In this document: piece after piece, positions 26,996-36,429 of the stretch
Numbering within the stretch: position 1 is the stretch's first letter
Layout: each line of letters starts with the position of its first letter
DNA from: AP-15 sp963747735
GTDB taxonomy: Bacteria; Pseudomonadota; Alphaproteobacteria; ATCC43930; CGMCC-115725
Length of the DNA: 64,000 bases
Assembly (NCBI GenBank): GCA_963747735.1
Contig: CAVVGE010000010.1
Span: 1 to 64,000, forward strand
Direction: 5' to 3'
Position numbers and translations under genes: made by a program
Notes under the pieces: model-generated
The model's database searches: none
Told to the model about the DNA's origin: nothing
What the model saw: the letters and a program-made list of their open reading frames with translations, nothing else

Positions 26996-27017
26996 CCCCG
27001 GCAGAAATGTGCCGGGG
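26996..27017 (-). promoter_or_regulatory. Hairpin in the dnaK-dnaJ spacer
   Basis: Perfect 8-base-pair stem CCCCGGCA / TGCCGGGG with a six-base loop (27004-27009). It lies between the dnaK stop and dnaJ start, with no U-tract on the transcribed strand. It could partly attenuate transcription or stabilise processed dnaK mRNA ends, which would give more DnaK than DnaJ. The role is inferred. Confidence 0.55.
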
Positions 27018-27052
27018 CGAGCGCATCACATTTCGTTTCGCCGCCGGCGAGA

Positions 27053-29017
<1,965 letters not shown>

Positions 29018-29082
29018 AGATGCCTCGTTTCTAAGCAGGACCGGGCGGCCCGGGGAAGCACCGTCCCGATCCCCCGGGAAAG

Positions 29083-29106
29083 CGGTCGGCTGAGCTCAGC
29101 CGACCG
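29083..29106. promoter_or_regulatory. Perfect 24-base palindrome in the grpE-dnaK spacer
   Basis: The half site CGGTCGGCTGAG is followed immediately by its exact complement CTCAGCCGACCG, with no loop. It is in the 155-base spacer upstream of dnaK; an AT-rich TATATAAG-like stretch lies on its upstream side (about 29110-29120). As RNA it would fold into a hairpin that could end grpE transcription or shape the dnaK leader. As DNA it could be a dimer binding site. It is not a CIRCE sequence. Confidence 0.6.
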
Positions 29107-29172
29107 AGTAAACTTATATATGCGAGGCCCCAAGCCGCTACAACGGGCCAGGATCGGTGCGTTCTGTCGGAT

Positions 29173-29733
29173 TCACGCCTGCTTCGCGACGCCGACCATG
29201 GCCGGGCGCAGCAGGCGGTCGTGCAGCACATAGCCCGGCTGCAGCACTTCGACGATGGTGCCGGCGGGCGCGTCGGCGCGCGCGACCTCGTAGATCGCCT
29301 GGTGGAAATTGTGGTCGAAGCGCTCGCCTTTGGGGTCGATGCGGCGGATGCCGTGGCGTTCGAGCACGCCTAAAAGCTCACGCTCGGTCGCGGCCACCCC
29401 GGCCAACAGGCTGCGCGTGCGCTCGTCGTGGAGCTCCGCTTCGGGCAGGCTGTCGAGCGCGCGGCGCAGATTGTCCGCCGCCGACAGCAAATCCTTGGCA
29501 AAAGCGCCGATCGCGTATTTTGACGCGTCCTCGCGCTCCCGCTGGGCTCGGCGACGAATGTTCTCGGTCTCGGCGAGGGCGCGCAGCAGGCGGTCCTTCT
29601 GCTCGGCGAACTCGGCTTCGAGCGCAGCCAGCCGCGTCTCGGGCGGTGCGTCATCGAGACTCTCGACATTGTTGTTGGCGGCTTCTTCGGCCGGACCGGC
29701 CGCCGCTGCCGGATCGTTTCCGGTATCGTTCAT
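29173..29733 (-). CDS. grpE: Nucleotide exchange factor GrpE
   Basis: 186-residue DnaK nucleotide exchange factor. The acidic N-terminus leads into a long coiled coil (about residues 30-95: RLAALEAEFAEQKDRLLRAL then ENIRRRAQRERED), followed by the four-helix and beta-wing part with HNFHQAIYEV and the C-terminal GYVLHDRLLRPAMVGVA. It acts as a dimer. It starts 8 bases downstream of the hrcA stop, in one operon. Confidence 0.96.
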   Translation of the reverse strand: MNDTGNDPAAAAGPAEEAANNNVESLDDAPPETRLAALEAEFAEQKDRLLRALAETENIRRRAQREREDASKYAIGAFAKDLLSAADNLRRALDSLPEAELHDERTRSLLAGVAATERELLGVLERHGIRRIDPKGERFDHNFHQAIYEVARADAPAGTIVEVLQPGYVLHDRLLRPAMVGVAKQA

Positions 29734-29741
29734 CGATCGTC

Positions 29742-30800
29742 CTATCCGAGAAGGCGCCCGATCATCTTGGCGGTGTAATCGACCATCGGGATGATCCGGG
29801 CATAGTTGATCCGAGTGGGGCCGATGACCCCGATTGCGCCGACGATTTGCTCGCGGCTGTTGTGATACGGGGCGATCACCATCGAGCAGCCGGTCACCCC
29901 GAACAGGCGGTTCTCGGCGCCGATATAGATTTGCACGCCCTCGCCCTGCTTGCTGGCTTCCAGCAGCTTTAGCATCGTTTCGCGGGTTTCCAGCATCTCG
30001 AACAGGGTGCGCAGGCGTTCGAGATCGGCGAGCGCGGTCACGTCTTCGAGCAAATTCGCCTGGCCGCGCACGATCAAGGCGCTGCCCTGACGATCCCCGG
30101 CCCAGCTGGCGAGACCGGCGGCAACGAGCTTTGAGGTCAATTCGTCGAGCTGCGCGCGGCTGCCTTCGATTTCCTCGCCGATCGCTGCCTGCGCTTCTTC
30201 GATGGTCCGGCCGATCAGCCGGGCATTCAAATAATTGCCGGCCGCGACCAGCGTCGCCGGCGGCAACCCCAGCGGGATCTCGATGACCCGGTTTTCGACC
30301 AGCCCGTCTTCGGTAACCAGAACCACAAGCGCGCGGCCGGGCCCGAGATTAACAAACTCGATATGCTTGAGCGGTCGGTCCTGCTTGGGGGCGACGACGA
30401 TCCCGGCGCAATGCGAGAGCCCGCTCAACGCGCTCGTCGCCTCTTCCAAGGCTTGCGGCAGGCTCTTGCCGCGGGCGACGCAAAGGCTTTCGAGGCTGCG
30501 CCGCTCGTCCTCGGCGAGGCGGCCGATCTCCAGCAGCCCGTGGACGAAGAGGCGCAGCCCAGCCTCGGTCGGCAGCCGGCCAGCCGAGGTGTGCGGAGCG
30601 AACAAAAGCCCCGCCTCTTCGAGATCGGCCATCACATTGCGGATCGTCGCCGGCGACAAATTCTGGCCGAGGCGGCGCGACAGGGTGCGCGAGCCGATCG
30701 GCTCGCCGGTCGCGACATAGCCGTCGACGATCAGCCGAAATATCTCTCGGCTGCGCTCGTTGAGCTCATAGATGGGCGAGGGTGCGATCGGTTCGGCCAT
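29742..30800 (-). CDS. hrcA: Heat-inducible transcription repressor HrcA
   Basis: 352-residue repressor that normally binds CIRCE operators ahead of chaperone genes. The N-terminal winged helix (LNERSREIFRLIVDGYVATG and SATIRNVMADLEEAGLL) is intact, as is the C-terminal domain (GRALVVLVTEDG; VIGPTRINYARIIPMVDYTA). ATG 30800 (MAEPIAPSP) is preferred over a TTG two codons upstream. No CIRCE inverted repeat is visible upstream of hrcA or dnaK in this window, so the regulated target, often groESL, probably lies elsewhere. Confidence 0.95.
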   Translation of the reverse strand: MAEPIAPSPIYELNERSREIFRLIVDGYVATGEPIGSRTLSRRLGQNLSPATIRNVMADLEEAGLLFAPHTSAGRLPTEAGLRLFVHGLLEIGRLAEDERRSLESLCVARGKSLPQALEEATSALSGLSHCAGIVVAPKQDRPLKHIEFVNLGPGRALVVLVTEDGLVENRVIEIPLGLPPATLVAAGNYLNARLIGRTIEEAQAAIGEEIEGSRAQLDELTSKLVAAGLASWAGDRQGSALIVRGQANLLEDVTALADLERLRTLFEMLETRETMLKLLEASKQGEGVQIYIGAENRLFGVTGCSMVIAPYHNSREQIVGAIGVIGPTRINYARIIPMVDYTAKMIGRLLG

Positions 30801-30860
30801 TGCCAAGCTGCGTCGGACGAACCGGTCCGGCGCTGGCGAAATTTGGGGGCGCCATGGGCG

Positions 30861-30935
30861 GGCGTCAACTCGGCGGGCGTCAACTCGGCGGGCGTCAACT
30901 CGGCGGGCGTCAACTCGGCGGGCGTCAACTCGGCG
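30861..30935. repeat. Five tandem 15-base repeats upstream of hrcA
   Basis: Five copies of a 15-base unit (GGCGTCAACTCGGCG on the + strand) in exact register. Read toward hrcA each unit contains TTGACG, a good match to a -35 hexamer, so five -35-like boxes are spaced 15 bases apart. About 17 bases after the last one is CAAATT, a weak -10 candidate, some 20 bases ahead of the hrcA 5' region. They may be promoter duplications or simply a slippage array. Confidence 0.75.
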
Positions 30936-30959
30936 GCCGACCCGCCTGCGGTCGTGACG

Positions 30960-31427
30960 CTACGGCGTCTGCTTGAAGATCGCGGTGAAGGTCTGGCCCT
31001 TGGGCGTCGTCAACCGCCCGTCGAGATCCACGATCCCCGGGCGAAACGCGAACTGGCTGCCGTCGGAGTTCTGAAACAGCAGCTCGCCGCCGCGGACGAC
31101 GCCGGTGCCATGCAGCACGCCGCTCGGCCCCGCGGCATTCGATCCGAGCGGACCATAAACGTAGATGATCGAGGCGGTGGCGTCGGGCCGCACGTCCTCG
31201 ACGATCAGCGCGGCGCAGGTCTGGGCGTTCCATGCCGCGTCGCTCCAAACTCCGACGAAGCGGCGAAAACGCGCCGGAACCTGGGTCTTGTCCGCCAGCT
31301 TGTAGGTGACGCTCTGCTCGCAGAACACACGGCCGCCCGGCCCCTCGCCCAAAGGCGGCGGCGTTTGTGCCGCCGCGGCGGCGGCAAGCAGCAACGTGGC
31401 CGAAAGCACGGCCGGCAGGCGCGCCAC
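30960..31427 (-). CDS. Hypothetical secreted protein
   Basis: 155 residues from GTG 31427. A clear signal peptide (residues 1-21, ARLPAVLSATLLLAAAAAAQ) is followed by a mature part of about 130 residues with two cysteines (FCEQSV; AQTCAALIVEDVRP) and beta-rich character (FRPGIVDLDGRLTTPKGQTF). No family recognised with confidence. It begins 18 bases after the aldolase stop on the same strand and probably shares its transcript. Confidence 0.65.
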   Translation of the reverse strand: MARLPAVLSATLLLAAAAAAQTPPPLGEGPGGRVFCEQSVTYKLADKTQVPARFRRFVGVWSDAAWNAQTCAALIVEDVRPDATASIIYVYGPLGSNAAGPSGVLHGTGVVRGGELLFQNSDGSQFAFRPGIVDLDGRLTTPKGQTFTAIFKQTP

Positions 31428-31444
31428 CGCGCGGGCCGACGGCG

Positions 31445-32239
31445 CTAGAGCGGCACTTCGCGCAGCCGCCTCACATCGGCGCGGCCGGCGCTGAGGATAT
31501 AGCCGACATCGGAGCCGCCGGTCAGGTAGCGCACGCCGATGCCGAAGAGCCAGCTCTGAAATTCGAAATCCTCGCGCACGCCGCCGACCCCCATCGCCTT
31601 GCCATGCGTCTTTGCCGCTTTTGCGACAGTCTCGAACGCGGCGCGCATGCGCTCGCTTTTGTACTGGCCGGGAATCCCCATTTCGGTCGACAGATCGCTG
31701 GCGCCGATATGCAGCACGTCGATCCCCTCGACCGCGGCGATGGCGTCGGCATTGGCCACCGCCTCCGGCGTCTCGATCATTGCCATCAGCAGGGTCTCGT
31801 CGTTCAGGATTCGGCACACCTCCGCCTGCGGTTTTGCCGCATAGCCGAGCGCCGGGCCGCTGCCGAACGCCGAGCGGTGGCCGAGCGGGGCGTAGAGGCA
31901 AGCGGCGACGACGGCGCGTGCCTCGGCCGCATTATTGACATGCGGCACCATGACCCCTTGGGCGCCGCTGTCGAGGATGCGGGTCGCGTCATGCGGGTCG
32001 TGCGAGCTGACGCGGGCGATCGGCGTTATGCCGACGGCGAGCGCGGCAATCGAGACTGCCGCGGCGGTCTCGAGCGAGGTCGGGTTGTGCTCGAGATCGA
32101 TATAGACCGCATCGAAGCCGCAGGACGCAGCGATCAACGCGATGTTCGGGGTGCGCATCTGGTTCACCCCCATGCACAGCACGAGCTCGCCGGCGGCAAG
32201 CTTTTTCTTGGCGATGTTTTCTCCGATCGCGTTGGGCAT
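31445..32239 (-). CDS. HpcH/HpaI aldolase family protein
   Basis: 264-residue metal-dependent class II aldolase (TIM barrel) of the HpcH/HpaI family, cleaving or forming 2-keto-3-deoxy acids with pyruvate. The family metal ligands lie in FDAVYIDLEHN, MAMIETPEAV and HIGASDLSTEMG; a catalytic arginine or histidine segment is in IARVSSHDP. The substrate is not predictable. It is divergent from the dCache sensor gene and upstream of the secreted hypothetical. Confidence 0.85.
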   Translation of the reverse strand: MPNAIGENIAKKKLAAGELVLCMGVNQMRTPNIALIAASCGFDAVYIDLEHNPTSLETAAAVSIAALAVGITPIARVSSHDPHDATRILDSGAQGVMVPHVNNAAEARAVVAACLYAPLGHRSAFGSGPALGYAAKPQAEVCRILNDETLLMAMIETPEAVANADAIAAVEGIDVLHIGASDLSTEMGIPGQYKSERMRAAFETVAKAAKTHGKAMGVGGVREDFEFQSWLFGIGVRYLTGGSDVGYILSAGRADVRRLREVPL

Positions 32240-32393
32240 GGCTGCAAATCTCCGTCTTCAATTGCCCCTGCCGCGCAGCATCGCCTTAGCGCGCGCCGGG
32301 GACAAGCCGATCTCGCCGCTGCCCTCCGCCTGGACAGCTTTTAGGACGGCCCGCTATCCTCGACCGAGCAGCGTCGCCGAAAGAGGTGAGGCC

Positions 32394-33641
32394 GTGACCG
32401 ATACGCCAGGCCATCCACGTCCTCGACCCCGGTCCGCCGGCCGCAGGGCGCAGCATCGTTTGTGGCCCACTTATCTCGGCATTACCGGGCTCCTGCTGTT
32501 CATCCTGGTCGCGCTGGCGGGCGGCATCGTGTGGTACAACACCAAGAAATCCAACGAGCTGGCGATCGCGGCGGCGCATCGCCTGATGCAGGAGGTCGAG
32601 GATAAGATCATCGACCGCATCAAGCTCCTCTACGACCCGATGTACGCGATCGTCGGCATCGCCTCGCTGGCGCCGATGTTGACGTCGCCTGAAACGAGCA
32701 GCAATCCGCGGGCGTTGGAGCTCGTGCTCCGGGCGTTGCGGATTTATCCGCAAATTCAGTCGCTTTATGTCGGTTTCGAGAGCGGCGAGTTCTATATGGT
32801 GACCCATATAATCGGGGAAAAAAGCGAGGATTTGCGGGCGGTATTGCGCGCGCCGCACGATGCGGTCTTTGCCGTCGAAACGATCGGCCTCGGCGCCAAA
32901 AACGAGCGCAGCACGCGCTGGACCTTTCTCTCCCAGGACGGCGCCGTCGTCGGTCACCGTGAACCGGAGGCGACGGATTTCGACCCGCGCACCCGTCCCT
33001 GGTACGGCGCTGCAAAGCGCAGCGACATCGTCGAAGAGAGCGATCTGTACGTCTTCGCCACGAGCGGCGAGCCGGGATTTACGCTGAGCCGCAGCTTCAA
33101 AGGCCCCCCGGCCGGGGTGATGGGGGCCGACCTCGCGGCGATCGATCTCGCCTATTTTCTGCGCAGCCAGCGGATTACACCGGGGAGCGCCGCTTTCATT
33201 TTCACCAAAACCGGCGAGGTCGTCGCTGTGCCCAATCCGGCACCGTTGAGAAAGACCACAGGAGCCAAGGACGGCAAAGTAAAATTGCCAAAAGTTGCCG
33301 ATTTGAACGATCCGGTGATCAAAGGCTTTATTGCCGCGTATCAGGACCAGAACGGCGAGGGCACGACCGGCACTCGTATCTACGAGGTCGGCGGCCGCAC
33401 CTATATCGGGCGGGTCGTCGCGATCCCGCCGCGCTATGGCCGCAACCAGCTGCTGGCGATGATGGTGCCGGTGGACGAGATCGAGCGGCCGATCACCGAC
33501 GCCCGCAACGAAACGCTGCTCTACTCGCTCGCGTTTCTGGTCTTTTCGGTGCCGCTTTACCTGACCCTCGTCGTCGCCTGGATCGACCGGCGCCTGGGTC
33601 GCCACCACGGGCCCAGGCTGCCGTTCCGCGACGAAGAGTGA
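32394..33641 (+). CDS. dCache sensor protein without an output domain
   Basis: 415 residues from GTG 32394, preceded by AAAGAGGTGAG. There is one membrane segment at about 27-49 (YLGITGLLLFILVALAGGIV), then a long periplasmic double-Cache region (about 50-375). The Cache ligand-pocket signature is in DPRTRPWYGAAKRS and the second lobe has GRTYIGRVVAIPPRYG. A second membrane segment (about 382-402) is followed by only about 13 cytoplasmic residues. Cache receptors normally continue into HAMP plus kinase, cyclase, GGDEF or methyl-accepting domains; none is present and the next gene is convergent. It may act through a partner, or be a truncated receptor. Confidence 0.8.
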   Translation: MTDTPGHPRPRPRSAGRRAQHRLWPTYLGITGLLLFILVALAGGIVWYNTKKSNELAIAAAHRLMQEVEDKIIDRIKLLYDPMYAIVGIASLAPMLTSPETSSNPRALELVLRALRIYPQIQSLYVGFESGEFYMVTHIIGEKSEDLRAVLRAPHDAVFAVETIGLGAKNERSTRWTFLSQDGAVVGHREPEATDFDPRTRPWYGAAKRSDIVEESDLYVFATSGEPGFTLSRSFKGPPAGVMGADLAAIDLAYFLRSQRITPGSAAFIFTKTGEVVAVPNPAPLRKTTGAKDGKVKLPKVADLNDPVIKGFIAAYQDQNGEGTTGTRIYEVGGRTYIGRVVAIPPRYGRNQLLAMMVPVDEIERPITDARNETLLYSLAFLVFSVPLYLTLVVAWIDRRLGRHHGPRLPFRDEE

Positions 33642-33645
33642 GGCG

Positions 33646-34395
33646 TCAGGCGATCCGTTCGTGCTCGATCACCGCGGTGTCGACCGTCACCAGCTCGTCG
33701 TGATAGAGCCAGCGGGTGAAAAACCCGGCGATCAGCGCGCCGATGATCGGCGCCAGCCAGAACAGCCAAAGCTGGCCGAAATAGCCGCCGTTCCCTGCAA
33801 ACATAGCAAAGAGCGCCGGGCCGGTGCTGCGGGCCGGGTTGACCGAGGTGTTGGTGACCGGGATCATGACCAGATGGATCAGGGTCAGGCACAGCCCGAT
33901 CGGGATGCCGGCAAAACCGACCGCGGCACCCCGCGAGGTCGAGCCGATGATGACGAAGACAAAAAAGAATGTCGCGACGACCTCGCCGACAAAACAGGCG
34001 CCCAAGCCGTACTTGCCGGGGCTGAGGTCGCCATAGCCGTTGGACGCGAAGCCGCCGGCGATCCAGCCGGGCTTGCCCGACGCAATGTAATAGAGCACGC
34101 CGGCGGCGATGATCGCGCCGATCACCTGGGCGACGATGTAAGGCAGAACGTTCGCGCCCTTGAACCGTCCGCCGGCCCACAGGCCGACCGTCACCGCCGA
34201 GTTGAAATGGCCGCCCGAGATGTGTCCGACCGCATAAGCCATCGTCAGCACGGTCAGGCCGAAGGCGAAGGCGACGCCGAGAAAGCCGACGCCGAGCGAT
34301 GGGAACCCGGCGGCGAGCACGGCGGTCCCGCAGCCGCCAAAGACCAGCCAAAACGTGCCGAACAATTCGGCGACGGCACGGCGTGTCATATCCAT
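33646..34395 (-). CDS. aqpZ: Aquaporin Z
   Basis: 249-residue inner-membrane water channel with six transmembrane segments and two half-helices. The second pore motif is standard (TSVNPARSTGPAL), but the first reads GGHFNSAVT, with serine (TCG) in place of the proline of NPA. Start ATG 34395 (MDMTRRAVAELFGTFWLVF). The gene is convergent with the dCache gene, four bases between the ends, and stands alone. Confidence 0.92.
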   Translation of the reverse strand: MDMTRRAVAELFGTFWLVFGGCGTAVLAAGFPSLGVGFLGVAFAFGLTVLTMAYAVGHISGGHFNSAVTVGLWAGGRFKGANVLPYIVAQVIGAIIAAGVLYYIASGKPGWIAGGFASNGYGDLSPGKYGLGACFVGEVVATFFFVFVIIGSTSRGAAVGFAGIPIGLCLTLIHLVMIPVTNTSVNPARSTGPALFAMFAGNGGYFGQLWLFWLAPIIGALIAGFFTRWLYHDELVTVDTAVIEHERIA

Positions 34396-34565
34396 GCTGT
34401 TCCTCCCGCTCGAGCTGAACCTCGCCAGCAAGCTTCGGCGCAAAATGCTGCACAGGGTCAGCTTGCACGCAACCGATGATTTCGACAACCCAGCCATCGG
34501 CAGTCGATGCATCGCCTTATCAACTGTTTGAATCAGATATTTGACGGCGTTCGCCCGGGTTCGCC

Positions 34566-35450
34566 TCAATCCGGCCAGCGCCGGTGCAGCCATAGCCACA
34601 GCTCGGGCCGGTCGCGAATCCAGGATTCGAGCGTGGCGTTGACGCAAGCGGTCAAGGCGGCGACATCGGCGCTTTGATTGCCGGTTCGCGCCAGCGCCAA
34701 GGGCGCGAAGACGGTCAGCCGAAAGCGCGCGCCGCCGAGCCGCTCGACCCGAACGGGCAGCACGTCGCAGCCAAAGCGCAGGGCCAGGAGCGCCAGCGCC
34801 GAAGTGGTCATCGCCGGGCGGCCAAAAAACGGCACGGGGATGCCTTCGTTGAGCTTTTGGTCGGCGAGCATCGTCAAATGCCCACCGCGATAAAGGGTCG
34901 CAAAGGCGCGGCGGGCCGCGGCGGCGCTCTTCGGCACATATTCGCTCCGGTCGCCGCGAAACCGGGCGATCAGCCGATCGACCCGTGGATTGTTCGCGGC
35001 GCGATAGATTTGCGTCACGGCGATGCCGTATTGCACCGCGGCGAGCGCGGCGACCTCCCAATTGGCGATATGCCCGGCAAAAAAAATCATCGAGCGGCCG
35101 GCGGCAACGGACCGGTCGATGTGCTCGAGACCATGTATCTCGACGCGCCCGCCCGGTGCGAAGACGCGGATTTCGCGCAGATGCGGGTATTCGGCGGCGA
35201 CTCGGCCGAGATTGTCCCACATGCCTTTGACGATCGCTTCGATCTCGGCATCGGCCAGCTCTGGATAAGCACGGCGTAAATTGATCCGCGCGCGTTTGGT
35301 GATGCCGAGGCGTGGGCCGATATGTCGGCCCACGGCGCCGCCGAGTGCCGAGGCCCAGTCGATCGGCAACAGGCCGAGCGCTGCGGCGACCAGCGCCGCA
35401 ACCCACCCTTCCATCCGGTGGGCAGCCCGCTCGCGGTCAGCGGCGTGCAT
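34566..35450 (-). CDS. lpxL: Lysophospholipid/lauroyl acyltransferase (LpxL/HtrB family)
   Basis: 294-residue inner-membrane acyltransferase that adds secondary acyl chains to Kdo-lipid A. The family HxxxxE-type motif appears as FAGHIANWEV; QIYRAANNPRVD and MLADQKLNEGIPVPFFGRP are typical of the second and third motifs. It starts at ATG 35450, overlapping the end of lpxK by 14 bases, and is the last gene of the msbA-DUF374-waaA-lpxK run. Which secondary acylation it performs cannot be told from sequence; the symbol is used in the broad family sense. Confidence 0.85.
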   Translation of the reverse strand: MHAADRERAAHRMEGWVAALVAAALGLLPIDWASALGGAVGRHIGPRLGITKRARINLRRAYPELADAEIEAIVKGMWDNLGRVAAEYPHLREIRVFAPGGRVEIHGLEHIDRSVAAGRSMIFFAGHIANWEVAALAAVQYGIAVTQIYRAANNPRVDRLIARFRGDRSEYVPKSAAAARRAFATLYRGGHLTMLADQKLNEGIPVPFFGRPAMTTSALALLALRFGCDVLPVRVERLGGARFRLTVFAPLALARTGNQSADVAALTACVNATLESWIRDRPELWLWLHRRWPD

Positions 35451-36429
35451 CGCCGGCCTCGACGACCCCGGCAAGACAATTGGCCAGCGCCTGCGGATCG
35501 GGCCAGCGGACCGCGACCTCGACCACCTCGGTCCCGGCGCGCGCCGCGGGCGGCAACCGGACAAAGTCCTTTGCGGTGGTAACGAGGCGCGCATTTCGGC
35601 TTGCCGCCGCCCGGCGCAAGGTGGCGATGTCGGAAGGGCGAAACCGATAATGGTCGGGGAAGCTCCGCTCGGCGACGAGATCGGCGCCGAGCCCCCGCAA
35701 TGTGGCGAACAGCTTTTCCGGCCGCCCAATCCCGGCGAACGCGTAGACACGCTCTCCGGCGAGGTGCTGACCCGCGACCGGAGCCAATAATGCCGGCACG
35801 ACCGGACGGTCGAAAATGCCCGGCATCGGCGCAACCGGCTCGCCTTCGGTGGCGAGCAATATAACGGCGTCGGCGCGTGCCAGGCCGCGCCCGAGGCTTT
35901 CCCGCAACGGGCCCGCCGGCATCACCCGGCCGTTGCCGAAGCCATGCGCGGCATCGACCACGATCAGCGCCAGGCTTTTGGCAACCGACGGGTTTTGAAA
36001 GCCGTCGTCAAGCAGGATGACGCCGGCGCCGGCCGCCGCCGCCATGCGAACGCCCTCGGCGCGATCACGCGCCACCCAGCAAGAGGCGGCACGCGTCAGC
36101 AGCAACGCTTCATCGCCGACCAGATCGGCGTCGTGACAGACCGGATCGACCCGAACCGGTCCCGTATGGCGGCCGCCGTAGCCGCGCGTGACCACATGCG
36201 CTTCGACGCCCTGCCCGGCAAAGTAATCGCACAGCGCCAGAACCACCGGCGTCTTGCCGGCGCCGCCGGTGACGAGGTTGCCGACGCATACCACAGGGAC
36301 AGGCGCGCGGTACGAATGGGCGATCGCCCGGCGCAGCCGGCCCGCCATGTCCCAGGCGGCGCCAACCGGTGCCAGCAGCCCCGCGGCGAGGCCCGGCGGC
36401 CTTTCCCAAAAGAGCGGTGCCGCGCGCAT
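35437..36429 (-). CDS. lpxK: Tetraacyldisaccharide 4'-kinase
   Basis: 330-residue membrane-associated kinase phosphorylating the 4' position of the lipid A disaccharide precursor. The P-loop NLVTGGAGKTPVV lies near residue 52, followed by HVVTRGYGG and a Walker-B-like ILLDDGFQNP, all LpxK hallmarks. Its ATG overlaps the waaA stop (TGATG) and its own end overlaps the acyltransferase gene, so the order is translationally coupled. Confidence 0.95.
   Translation of the reverse strand: MRAAPLFWERPPGLAAGLLAPVGAAWDMAGRLRRAIAHSYRAPVPVVCVGNLVTGGAGKTPVVLALCDYFAGQGVEAHVVTRGYGGRHTGPVRVDPVCHDADLVGDEALLLTRAASCWVARDRAEGVRMAAAAGAGVILLDDGFQNPSVAKSLALIVVDAAHGFGNGRVMPAGPLRESLGRGLARADAVILLATEGEPVAPMPGIFDRPVVPALLAPVAGQHLAGERVYAFAGIGRPEKLFATLRGLGADLVAERSFPDHYRFRPSDIATLRRAAASRNARLVTTAKDFVRLPPAARAGTEVVEVAVRWPDPQALANCLAGVVEAGDARR

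Noticed and set aside
29107..29140. A heat-shock sigma factor promoter ahead of dnaK
   Set aside because: CTTGGGG and CATATATA are present but the spacing is far too short, so I could not define a promoter.
30861..30935. CRISPR array
   Set aside because: The repeats are directly adjacent without spacers and there are no cas genes.
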